From contig QAOA01004005.1 in assembly GCA_003255065.1 (NCBI GenBank), positions 544,958-608,957 on the forward strand: a stretch of 64,000 nt of DNA. Reading direction: 5' to 3'. Positions 46,653-58,114 of the stretch are shown here, in pieces. How positions within the stretch are numbered: position 1 is the stretch's first letter; the number at the start of each line of letters is the position of its first letter. The notes below the pieces were generated by a model. The model made no database searches. It was not told the DNA's origin and saw only the letters and a list, made by a program, of their open reading frames with translations. The stretch comes from Cercis canadensis (lineage: Eukaryota; Streptophyta; Magnoliopsida; Fabales; Fabaceae). The translations under genes and the position numbers were made by a program.

Positions 46653-49600
46653 CCTGTATCTAACTCGGATATTTTTCTTGTACTTGACTGTATCTACGAC
46701 GGTACTATATGCTATTAGGTCACTATGTCTAGCCTATGAACCTTTTTTGGTGCATCGCTGTATCTGATTTGGGATATATTTCTGGTGGGTCACTGTATCT
46801 GGTATGGGACTATTTCCTGGTGGGTCTCTATATCTGTCCCGGGACCTTGTTTCAGTGCATCCCTGTATTTGACTAGAACATCTTGGTAGGTCATTATATA
46901 TGGCATCGAAACCTGTTTTGGTGCGTCCATGTGTCTAACTCAAGATATCTTTTTGGCGAGTCATTGTAACTGGCATGAGACTGTTTCCTGGTGGGTCATT
47001 ATAACTGGCCCGGGACCCTACTTCGGTGCATCCCTGTATCTGACTCTGATATTTTTCTTGTGGTGCACTGTATCTGGATGGGACTGTCTCCTAATAGGTC
47101 TCTATATCTATTCCGAGACCCTGTTTTGGTGTGCCCCAGTATGTGACCCAGGATAATCTTTGGCAGGTGACTGTATCTGGCATGGGACTGTTTCTTGGTA
47201 GGTCACTATATATGGCCTTGGAACCTGTTTTGGTCAATTCCTGTATTTGGCTCGAGATATCTTTCTAGCTAGTCACTGTATCTAGCGTGGGACTGTTTCT
47301 TAATGGGTTATTATTTCTGGCCCGGGACCCTATTTTAATGTGTCGCTGTATCTGACCAGGGATATCTTTCTGGCGGGTCATTGTATCTGGCACAGGATTG
47401 TTACCTAGAAGTTCACTATATTTTGCCTGGGACCTTGTTTCAGTGTTTCCCTGTATCTGACTCAGATATTTTTCTTGTAGTTTATTGTATCTGCATGAGA
47501 CTATGTGCTGGTAGGTCACTATATCTAGCCCATGAACACTTTTTGGTGCGTCGCAATATCTTATCCGAGATATCTTTCTGGTGGGTCATTGAATCTAGTG
47601 TGAGACTTTTTCCTTGTGGGTAACTATTATTGGCCCATGACCTTGTTTCAATGCGTCCCTATATTTAACTCAAATATTTTTATTGTAGTTAACTGTATCT
47701 ACGATGGGACTATATCCTGGTAGATCACTATATTTGACTCGGGAACCGTTTCCAACTTATCGCTGTATATATGGCACGAGACTATTTCCTTGTGGGTCAC
47801 TATATCTAGTTTAGGAACCTGTTTCGGCACATCCCTATATATGACCTGGCATATCTTTTTGGCAAGGGACACTCTATCTGGCCCGGGAAACTATTTCGGT
47901 GTGTCCTTGTATCTGTCCAGAAATATCTTTCTTGTTTCTCACTGTATCTGACACAAGATTGTTACCTGGTACGTCACTATATACGGCCTGGGAACCAGGT
48001 TCAATTTGTCCTTGTATCTAACACGAGATTTCTTTCTAGCAAGTCACTATATCTGGCAGGAGACTGTTTCCTGGTGGCTCACTATAACTAGCCTGGGACC
48101 CTGTTTCAATGCGTCCTTGTATCTGACTCTGATCTTTTTCTTGTAGTCCATTGTATCTGGGACGGGATTGTTTTCAGGTGTGTCATTGTATCTGTCCCGG
48201 GACCTTGTTTCGGTGCATCCTTGTATCAAACCCAAGATATCTTTCTGGCAGGCCTTTGTATCAGACACAGGATATTTTTGTGTCGGTGCACTATATCTGG
48301 GACGAGACTGTTTCCTGGTGGGTCACTATATCTGGCCTGGGACCCTGTTTCAATGTATCTCTGTATCTAACCCGAGATATCTTTCTAGCGGGACACTGTA
48401 TCTAGCACATGATTGTTACCTAGTAGGTCACTATATTTTGCCCGGGACCTTACTTCACTGCATCCCTGTATCCGACTCAGATATTTTTCTTGTAGTTAGT
48501 TGTATCTACGACGGGACTATATGATGGTAGCTCACTATATCTAGCCTATGAACCTTTTTCGGTGCGTCGCTATATCTTATTCGGGAAATCTTTCTGGCGA
48601 GTCACTGTATCTAGCATGAGACTGTTTCCTGGTGGGTCATTATTACTCTTTTGGTGCATCCCTATGTCTAACCCGAGATATCTTTTTGGCTTGTCACTGT
48701 ATCTGACAGAAGATTGTTACCTGGTACGTCATTATATATGGGTCGAGAACCAGTTTCAATGCGTCCCTATATCTAACACGAGAATTCTTTCTGACAGGTT
48801 GTTGTATCTGGCATGGGACTATTTCCTAGTGGATCACTATAACTGGCTCAGGACCTTGTTTCGCTACGTCACTCTATCTGACTTTGACATTTTCTTGTGG
48901 TGCATTGTATCTGGGATGGAACTGTTTCCTGGTGTGTCACTATATCTGTGTCGGGACCCTATTTTGGTGCATCCCTGTAATGGACCCGAGATATCTTTCT
49001 GTCATGTCTTTGTATCTAGCACAAGATTTTTACCTAGTAGGTCACTATATATGGCTTGGGAACCTATTTCAGTGCCTCCCTGTATCTGACCCGAGATATC
49101 TTTCTACTGAGTCACTGTATCTGGCATGGGACTATTTCCTGCTGGGTCACTATATCTGGCCCGGGACCTTGTTTTAGTGCGTCCCTGTATCTGACTCGAA
49201 TATTTTTCTTGTAGTTCACTATATCTACAACGGGACTATATCTTGGTAGATCACTATATTTTTCCTAGGAAGCTTTTTCGGTTTGTCGCTGTATATTTGG
49301 CACGACACTATTTCTTTTTGGGTCACTATATCTCGTCTGGGAACCTGTTTCGGCCCACCCTTGTATTTGACCCAGGATATCTTTTTAACGGGTCACTATA
49401 TCTGGCAATGGACTGTTTCCTAGAAGGACACTCTATCTGGCCCAGGAAACTGTTTTAGTGCGTCCTTGTATCTAACCCGGGATATCTTTCTAGCTTGTCA
49501 CTATATCTGACACAAGATTGTTACCTGGTATGTCACTATATATAGCCTGGGAACCAGTTTCAATGTGTCCCTATATCTGACATGAGATTTTTTTTTGGCA

Positions 49601-50910
49601 GGTTGCTGTATCGAGCATGGGACTGTTTCCTGGTAGGTCACTATAAGTGGCCTGGGACACAGTTTCGGTGCATCCATATATATAACTCTGATATTTTTCT
49701 TACGGTGCACTGTATATGAGACGGGACTGTTTCCTGGTGTGCCACTATTTCTGTCCCGGGACCCTATTTCAATGCATCCCTGTATCGGACCCGGGATGTC
49801 TTTCTGGTAGGACTTTGTATCTAGCACAGGATTTTGACCTGGTAGGTCATTATATATGTCCTGGGAACCTGTTTCGGTGAGTCCTTATATCTGACTCGAG
49901 ATATCTTTATAGCGAGTCACTGTATTTGGCATGGGATTGTTTCTTGGTGGGTCGCTATAACTGGCCTAGGACCCTGTTTCAGTGCTTCCCTTTATCTGCC
50001 TCTGATATTTTTCTTGCGGTGCACTGTATCTGGGATGGGACTGTTTCTTAGTGTGTCACTATATCTGTCCCGGGACCCTGTTTCGGTGCATCCCTCTATC
50101 AGACCCGGGATATCTTTCTGGCAAGCCTTTGTATCTGGCACAGGATTCTTACCTGGTAGGTCACTATATATGGCATGTGAAAGTGTTTCGGTGCGTCCCT
50201 GTATTTGACTTGAGATATCTTTCTGGTGAGTCACTATAACTGGCCCGAGACCCTGTTTTGTTGTGTCCCTGTATTTGAGCCGAGATAACTTTCAGGCGGG
50301 TCATTGTATCTAGCACAGGATTGTTAACTCGTAAGTCACTATATTTATCTTAGAACCCTATTTCGTTAAATCCCTATATTTGACTCTGATATTTTTCTTG
50401 CAGTGCACTGTATCTGGAACGAGACTATTTCCTGTTAGGTCCCTATATCTGTCCCGAGTCCCTGTTTCGGTATGTCCGTTTATGTGACAAGGGATATCTT
50501 TCTGGCGGGAGACGACATCTAACATGAGACAATTTCCTGGTAGGTCACTATATATGTCCTGGGAACTTGTTTCAGTGAGTCCCTGTATCTGACCGGAGAT
50601 ATCTTTCTAGCGAGTCATGTATCTGGCATGGGACTGTTTACAGGCGGGTCACTATATCTGGTCCAGGCCTCTGTTTAAATGCTTCCCTGTATCTGACATG
50701 AGATATCTTTCTGGCAGGTCATTGTATCTGGCACAGGATTGTTACCTGGTAGGTCACTATATTTATCCCAGGACCTTGTTTCTGTGCGTCCCTGTATTTG
50801 ACTCTAATATTTTTCTTGTAGTGTACTGTATCTAGGACGGGACTGTTTCCTAGTAGGTCTCTATATCTGTCCCAATACCCTGTTTCAGTGCGTCCTTTTA
50901 TCATACTTCT
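46653..50910. repeat. Satellite array, block 2
   Basis: About 4.26 kb of the same 35-bp/105-bp satellite as block 1, with more substitutions and occasional broken units, for example near 46880 and 48640-48660. The same trimer types recur. Long open frames (up to 175 codons, 48562-49089) again reflect the 105-bp period. Confidence 0.9.
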
Positions 50911-51744
50911 GTAATCAATTCAAGAGGATCCAGACATGCTAATCCAGAGTTCTTGTGCTTCAATCCGGGTTTGATTTAATATAGTTTGATTATCTTCTTC
51001 TTCTCATCTTCATGTGATTGAATGGTATTTTAATTGCATGCATGCTTTATATTAATTTAAATCGGTTGATTAGATTCATCACAGTAATCAAACTGCTAAT
51101 CATATGTTAAAGGTTTTTAATATATGGTTAACTTGGACAATTCGATTCTTAAATTAATCTGGACTTTGTGATATAGAGCAGTTGCCTAAATTCTTAGTTC
51201 CAAGATTAATTGATTCTTGATTGGTAATCAGTAGGAATTCTAAGTGTTGCTGTTAGGGGTTCCAGGTAACATTTAACCAAGAATTAAATCAAACCTAAAT
51301 TATCTTTAGTGAACAATNGACAATTCGACTCTTAAATTAATCTGGACTTTGTGATATAGAGCAGTTGCCTAAATTCTTAGTTCCAAGATTAATTGATTCT
51401 TGATTGGTAATCAGTAGGAATTCTAAGTGTTGCTGTTAGGGGTTCCAGGTAACATTTAACCAAGAATTAAATCAGACCTAAATTATCTTTAGTGAACAAT
51501 GATGGATTAGGATTTGGTTGCTTGCTTGAGTTGATTGCGTTTTCCCTTATTTGATTAAATCTTGTTATTGCTTTCTGAATTCTTAGTATATTGCATTCAA
51601 CACAAAACCCCCTATTTCTGTTTATGCTTGAGTCTTAGTAGATTAGTTGTTCTGGTGAATCCTTGGGAGACGACATTGGTTGCATCCTATACTACAATTT
51701 AGTTGCAATTAGTATTGTAATTTTGTACGGGTCGGCACCTGTCA
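50911..51744 (+). repeat. LTR-A fragment, plus orientation, 5' truncated
   Basis: Homologous to the 3' part of LTR-A, from TGTAATCAATTCAAGAGG to CGGCACCTGTCA. It is bounded by satellite on both sides and lacks roughly its first half. It contains a 182-bp duplication around a single N. Confidence 0.85.
51136..51500. other. 182-bp direct duplication flanking a single N (probable assembly artefact)
   Basis: Bases 51136-51317 and 51319-51500 are nearly identical (differences such as ATTCGATTC/ATTCGACTC and AATCAAACC/AATCAGACC) and the N is exactly at the joint (51318). Other LTR-A copies have the segment once. Two overlapping contig ends placed side by side explain this best. Confidence 0.8.
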
Positions 51745-51905
51745 GATATCTTTCTGGCGTGCTACTGTATCTAGCACAGGATTGTTACCTGGAAGGTCAC
51801 TATATTTTGCACAAGACCCTGTTTCGGTGCGTCCCTGTATCTGACACTGATATTTTTCTTGCGGTGCACTGTATCTGCGACAGGACCATTTCCTAGTAGG
51901 TCTCT
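51745..51905. repeat. Satellite fragment between two LTR-A copies
   Basis: 161 bp from GATATCTTTCTGGCG to AGTAGGTCTCT, about 4.6 units of the 35-bp satellite. Confidence 0.88.
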
Positions 51906-53211
51906 TGACGAGTGCCGAACCGTACAAAATTACAATAATAATTGCAACTAAATTGTAGTATAGGATGCAACCAATGTCGTCTCCCAAGGATTCACCAAAA
52001 CAACTATTCTAGTAGGACTTAAGCAAGAATAGAATATGGGGGGTTTTGTGTTGAATGCAGAATAATAAGAATTCAGAAAGCAATAGCAGGATTTAATCAA
52101 ATAAGAGAAAATGCAATCAACTCAAGCAGGCAACCAAACCTTAATCTATCCTTGTTCACTAAAGATAACCTAGATCTGATTTAATTCTTGGTTAAGTGTT
52201 ACCTGGAACCCCTAACAGTAACACTTAGAATTCCTACTGATTTACCAATCAGGATTCAATTAATCATGGAATTAAGACTCTAGGCAACCGCTCTATATCA
52301 CTAAATCCAGATTAATTTAATAACCGAATTAGCCAAGTTAACCATATATTAAAGACCTTTAAAGTATGATTATCAATCTGATTACTGTTATGAATCTAAT
52401 TAACCGATTTAAATTCATACAAAACATGCAATCAAAGTACCATTCAATCACATGAAGAGGGGAAGAAGCAGTAATTAAAATTAAATTAAATCAAACCCGG
52501 TTGAAGCACAAGAACTCTGGATTATTAAGTTTGGCTCCTCTTAAATTGATTACAAACGAACTTAGCCCTCCATGAAAGGCTTAAACACAAAGCAAAAGTC
52601 TAAAACTCGAACTCAGAAAATAGAAGGCAGCAGCTGCTCAAGGTAATTTCGTATCTCTTCTGGTTGGTTATATTTTCCTCAACAACTTGAGAATAAATAC
52701 TAGCTGGCTGCCTCCTCTAGGTTTCCCAATTACAAAATATACCTAGTTTCCTAAATTATTAATGGTAAAAACATGATCAAGCCTTAGTGTCATGTGTGCT
52801 GGCCTAATAAGCAGATGTTGGCCCAAATAAACATGCTCTGGTCCAATAGGCAGGGCTAAGGAAAGGAATCAGTCAATGCTGAGCGGATGCAGAAAATCTG
52901 GACTCCTTGCACGCAAATTTCAGTTGTCCAAACGCAAGAATCAGCTTATGGGCTCTTCATATGAAATGTAGAATTTTCTGTCAGCTTTCTAACGAAATTG
53001 GAATCATATCAATTGGACATTTGTAGCCGAAGATATGGTGAAAAGTGTAAACAGTGCTAGAATTCAATAGTTAAGCAATTAAAATCTATAAGCACCAACA
53101 AATCCAAATCTACAAAACATGTCTAAAGGCTATAAAAATCACTAGAAACACACACACACACTAAAAGACTAAGTATAAGGGAAACATATAGTGTAAAATA
53201 ATGTGTTATCA
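51906..53211 (-). repeat. 3' LTR of A3
   Basis: From TGACGAGTGCCGAACC to ATGTGTTATCA, 1306 bp. The PPT (minus strand GTGTGGGAGAATTT) follows. The left flank is satellite ending TCTCT; the partner duplication is lost. Confidence 0.9.
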
Positions 53212-53783
53212 AATTCTCCCACACTTAGCTTTTTGCACTCCTTAGCAAAATCACAAGAAACAAACTAACTAGAATAAGAAAACAGCTCTCCAATCAAATC
53301 AAGAATGCAAAGATTAAGGTAAGAAAACAATTCAAACTTAAAGAAACAGCAACACTCATGGAACAACATCTCTTGACAACTAGAGAACAAAAAATATGGC
53401 AATTTTATTTAATAGGAATGAGTAAAAGTAGATAGCCTCTCACAAGATAAATAAATGCTCTTAATTCCCTCAAGTGTGTAAGGTAAGTATTTCTCTCCAA
53501 TCATCCTATCAAAATCACACTACCATAAGCTTGTTCACTTTCTCAGTCTCCACTACCTATGTCACATGCATAACACAAATCAAAATGACTTTTAAAGGGT
53601 TATAATGGGGAAAGGTAAAAGGATGGCAATAATATCGAAAAATGGCTAAAGCACCCAAGGAATCACAAAGAGCATATGATTATGGAGAAATTCAAGTACT
53701 TTATGCATCTTGACTTTTGGCTTCAACTCATTTTTACTTTTCCCAAAACAACTTTATTCTTTTTCTGCTGCTACATTTTTTTT
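53212..53783 (-). other. A3 3' non-coding region, part 1
   Basis: Outer PPT followed by sequence homologous to 68-635 of A1, up to a T run where the Mutator-like element inserted. No gene. Confidence 0.75.
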
Positions 53784-54139
53784 GAGTAAAACCCTTATTT
53801 GGTCCTCAAAAGATAGGTTCGGTGACAGTTTAGTCCTCCAAAGATTTTTACTGACACTTTAGTCCTTGGAAGATTGTTCCATCGGTCATTTTCGTCCTCC
53901 GCTTATGTCCGTTAATTGAACTTAACAGAAAAGGCCACGTGACACATTAAGTGCTGACGTGGCACCTTAAAAAAAATTTAAAAAATTTCTCTCTCATCTC
54001 TCTTCTCTCTTCTCTCTCTCTCACACTCTCATCTTTCTCTTCCCCAATCTCTCTCTCTCTGCCAATCTCTTTCTCTCTCTGTCATCTCTCTCTCACGCTC
54101 ATCTCTCTCTCTCTGCCATCTCTCTCTTTCACTGAGTTT

Positions 54140-54845
54140 CTCTAAGAGATGAGTCTCTCTGCCCTAGGAATAGGATCTCCGTCTGTCCAAAGGAGCATTT
54201 CTCTTTCTTTACATAGAGGCGATTCTTCCTTAATACCTTAAAAACGGTCCGGAGGTGGCTAACGTGGTCATTTAACGAATAGCTAAAGCCCACGATCAAA
54301 GTATAGCACTAGTTGTCTAAGTACAAGTGGAATAGCTTATTGTGGAGGGTGCAAAACGTGGCAAGGGAAGGGTGTTTTTACTTCTGAGCAAGGTTCAATA
54401 GGCCTAGTTTTCAATAGGCTAAGGCCCTTGGTTCTGGATAATATGCATGGGTGGGACTAAGAGAATCAAGCTCGAACTAGGTTGGGCCATGTCTCCTGCT
54501 TATGCTGCCTCTTTCCTTAGATCAGGTTAGCGCTTATGCTGCTTGACACAACTATCAGTGGAAAGCATCCTCGCAAGCGAGTTTTTCATTGGGCTTCTTC
54601 TTCATTGACAAAGCCAGCAGGGAATTATGAACCGATCCAATCTCTTGATGAACCTACAAAGCCGTCTTCACCGTCACTGTCCATGCCAACAACAGCCGCT
54701 CACTATGTGCTTTTAAAGAGCAGCAAGATGCACCATCATGTACCCATTTTTACTGTAGCAACTCAGCAAGTGAGACCAAGATTACTGTACCAACTCAGCA
54801 ACTCAATGAGACCAAGATTACTGTAGCATGATAATGTCACGTGTT
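54140..54845. other. Captured sequence of unknown origin in the Mutator-like element
   Basis: This stretch, repeated at 55579-56284, is more GC-rich than anything around it and has no repeats in common with the retrotransposons. A 96-codon open frame (54536-54826, plus) encodes SGKHPRKRVFHWASSSLTK among others. The style of 54160-54530 recalls plant mitochondrial non-coding DNA, but I cannot identify it. No promoter or splice borders are evident. Confidence 0.35.
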
Positions 54846-54999
54846 TGCATGAGTATACTGAAAAGAAAGGTGGTAATGAGAAACCATGTTCGTATGCTGT
54901 TATGCTTCTTTTTTCTGGTGAGCTAGTATCTATAGGAGAATGCACCTTATCAGCTCAGCCAGTACTAAAGTTTATGTCAAATGAAAGTAGATTACATAC

Positions 55000-55199
55000 C
55001 TTATCTCATCTCCTGTGCTCCTGTTCCCTAGATTACTTTTGCTTATAAGTTTTAAAACACTAGAAGGCAAACCCTGTAGGTACTCTTCAGGCAATGGCCT
55101 TAATTCAAGTTGTGAAATATAGGGATCTCCCTCCTTCTTCACTAAGCAAAAGTCTATGTAGTTCTTGGTGGCTCTGAAAACTCCCTCTATTTCCAAGTC
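55000..55199 (-). pseudogene. Captured exon of a SYMRK/NORK-like malectin-domain receptor kinase
   Basis: On the minus strand a 200-bp segment with splice-like borders (AACCACAG acceptor at 55200, ATAAG-GTATGT donor at 54999) encodes [20 protein letters not shown], then [20 protein letters not shown] and [13 protein letters not shown]. This is the second half of a malectin-like ectodomain as found in the symbiosis receptor kinase SYMRK/NORK and related LRR receptor kinases. It is stop-free. The same exon recurs at 56439-56638 in the duplicated copy. Only this exon is recognisable, so it makes no receptor. The SYMRK label is from memory of the motif order; a close LRR-malectin paralogue is the alternative. 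Confidence 0.7.
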
Positions 55200-57113
55200 C
55201 TGTGGTTCTACTACACCTAATTTGTCATAAAGCAGAAGATGAGGAATACAATGTGTGCTGCAGAACCACCAAGAAGCAGCATGGCTGTTACAATAATGTT
55301 TGCATCACATATTTCTATTGTTTCCAAGTCAAAACACCAAATTAACTTAAGCACAACCCAAATTGAGAGAGAGAGATGGTAGAGAGAGAAAGAGATTGGT
55401 GGAGAAAGAGAGAGATGAGAGGGAGAGTGTGAGAGAGANNNNNNNNNNNNNNNNNNNNNNNNNNNNNNNNNNNNNNNNNNNNNNNNNNNNNNNNNNNNNN
55501 NNNNNNNNNNNNNNNNNNNNNNNNNNNNNNNNNNNNNNNATCTCTCTCTCTCTGCCATCTCTCTCTTTCACTGAGTTTCTCTAAGAGATGAGTCTCTCTG
55601 CCCTAGGAATAGGATCTCCGTCTGTCCAAAGGAGCATTTCTCTTTCTTTACATAGAGGCGATTCTTCCTTAATACCTTAAAAACGGTCCGGAGGTGGCTA
55701 ACGTGGTCATTTAACGAATAGCTAAAGCCCACGATCAAAGTATAGCACTAGTTGTCTAAGTACAAGTGGAATAGCTTATTGTGGAGGGTGCAAAACGTGG
55801 CAAGGGAAGGGTGTTTTTACTTCTGAGCAAGGTTCAATAGGCCTAGTTTTCAATAGGCTAAGGCCCTTGGTTCTGGATAATATGCATGGGTGGGACTAAG
55901 AGAATCAAGCTCGAACTAGGTTGGGCCATGTCTCCTGCTTATGCTGCCTCTTTCCTTAGATCAGGTTAGCGCTTATGCTGCTTGACACAACTATCAGTGG
56001 AAAGCATCCTCGCAAGCGAGTTTTTCATTGGGCTTCTTCTTCATTGACAAAGCCAGCAGGGAATTATGAACCGATCCAATCTCTTGATGAACCTACAAAG
56101 CCGTCTTCACCGTCACTGTCCATGCCAACAACAGCCGCTCACTATGTGCTTTTAAAGAGCAGCAAGATGCACCATCATGTACCCATTTTTACTGTAGCAA
56201 CTCAGCAAGTGAGACCAAGATTACTGTACCAACTCAGCAACTCAATGAGACCAAGATTACTGTAGCATGATAATGTCACGTGTTTGCATGAGTATACTGA
56301 AAAGAAAGGTGGTAATGAGAAACCATGTTCGTATGCTGTTATGCTTCTTTTTTCTGGTGAGCTAGTATCTATAGGAGAATGCACCTTATCAGCTCAGCCA
56401 GTACTAAAGTTTATGTCAAATGAAAGTAGATTACATACCTTATCTCATCTCCTGTGCTCCTGTTCCCTAGATTACTTTTGCTTATAAGTTTTAAAACACT
56501 AGAAGGCAAACCCTGTAGGTACTCTTCAGGCAATGGCCTTAATTCAAGTTGTGAAATATAGGGATCTCCCTCCTTCTTCACTAAGCAAAAGTCTATGTAG
56601 TTCTTGGTGGCTCTGAAAACTCCCTCTATTTCCAAGTCTTGTGGTTCTACTACACCTAATTTGTCATAAAGCAGAAGATGAGGAATACAATGTGTGCTGC
56701 AGAACCACCAAGAAGCAGCATGGCTGTTACAATAATGTTTGCATCACATATTTCTATTGTTTCCAAGTCAAAACACCAAATTAACTTAAGCACAACCCAA
56801 ATTGAGAGAGAGAGATGGTAGAGAGAGAAAGAGATTGGTGGAGAAAGAGAGAGATGAGAGGGAGAGTGTGAGAGAGAGATGAGAGAGAATTTTTTTTAAA
56901 ATTTTTTTTAAAGTGCCACCTCAGCATTTAACGGCCACGTCAGCACTTAACGTGCCACATGACCTTTTCTGTTAAGTCCAATTAACGGACATAAGCAAAG
57001 GACGAAAATGATAGACGGAACAATCTTCCAAGGACTAAAGTGTCGGTGAAAATCTTTGGAGGACTAAACTGTCACCGAACCTATCTTTCGAGGACCAAAC
57101 AAGGGTTTTACTC

Positions 57114-58114
57114 TTTTTTTTTTTTCATTTTTCTTCTTCTTTTTGAAGCATAACACTTAACAATTCAGCCACAACTGGATGCTTTGTTTTTGTAAGAATT
57201 TACTCCCTTTTTATTCAATGCAATGCTCTTCAATTCCTAAGGGTTGGGTAAGACATGGTTTTACACTTAGGCTTGCAATGAGCTACACACGAAAGAAAGG
57301 ATCATTAGGCTTAAAAAGGGGTGATCAAAGGATAACATCAAGGTTAGCTATTTGGTCAAGTAGCTTCTTAAAGAAGGGAATGCCTTAATCACTTTTATGC
57401 ATGCATGTGTAAATGTAATCTCAACTAAGAAATAGAACAAGTTCTAGAGTATCAAATTGATAGGTGAAAACACACCAGAAATAATCATGACATATGGTTC
57501 AAATCCTCACAGCTTATAAGATTACCAAGAATCAACTCATCCAAATCAAATTTTGTTCCCATACCACTTAAATCCAAGAAGCAAGATAATTGTCCACTTA
57601 TGTTGTAGCATTTTAGAATCAAAATTGCTTCAAACTATTCTCTTCACAACTCTTAAATTAATTGGAAAGAACCAAAAAATTCTAAAAACAAAACAGAAAA
57701 ATAGCAAACCTAAAGGAAGATAGAAAATAGAATTTTAAATGACAAAAACAGCAAAGCAAAATAACAGAAAACAATGAAACAACATGCTAAAAGCATAGAA
57801 AACAGTGAACAGAGAACCTAAAACTAGTAAAACAGTGAATTAAACAACAGAAAACAGCATACAGAAAGTTTTTTTTTAAAAAAACACCAAAACAAAAAAA
57901 AAACTACGCCTAAAACAGAAAACAGAAAACACACAAAGATTAAAACAAAAACAGAAACTTAAAAAAGCAAAACAGAAAGCATAAAAACAGCACAACAGGC
58001 TAATCCCTCCCCCACACTTAAATTTTGCAGTGTCCTCAATGCAAAGCACAAAGCAAACAGGAAAAGTAAGGCACTAAAAATAAAAGAGAAAGGGAAAGAA
58101 AATAGCCTGTGGGT
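57114..58114 (-). other. A3 3' non-coding region, part 2 (inner PPT)
   Basis: Homologous to about 640-1462 of A1, with extra A-rich sequence near 57670-57960. The inner PPT GTGTGGGGGAGGG (minus) is at 58005-58017. No gene. Confidence 0.72.

Larger units (their letters stand above)
54101..56877. other. 1338-bp duplication around a 101-N gap (probable assembly artefact)
   Basis: 54101-55438 and 55540-56877 are collinear at an offset of 1439. The only difference I noticed is C55200 against T56639 (CCAAGTCCTG/CCAAGTCTTG). The gap (55439-55539) sits inside the TC/GA microsatellite of the transposon. The left copy lacks the right TIR and the right copy lacks the left TIR. Two allelic or overlapping contigs placed in series explain this, and would leave one transposon. 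Confidence 0.82.
53784..57113. mobile_element. Mutator-like (Pack-MULE-type) transposon with captured exon
   Basis: Both ends begin GAGTAAAACCCTT and form terminal inverted repeats of about 200 bp (53784 to about 53990, and 57113 back to about 56890) with few differences. Each TIR runs into a TC/GA tract, which is also inverted. T runs of about 8-9 bases flank it on both sides, and the uninterrupted site is seen in A1 and A2. Long TIRs and a target duplication near 9 bp fit MULEs, though the poly-T context hides its exact length. No transposase is present. The real length is probably about 1.9 kb, because 1338 bp is duplicated around an N gap. It holds a SYMRK-like exon and other captured sequence. 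Confidence 0.75.

Noticed and set aside
48562-49089. A 175-codon open frame in satellite block 2
   Set aside because: It follows the 105-bp period, is matched by open frames on the other strand, and has no known domain.
55217-55584. Open frames running through the N gap
   Set aside because: They consist of unknown bases and microsatellite and result from the gap.
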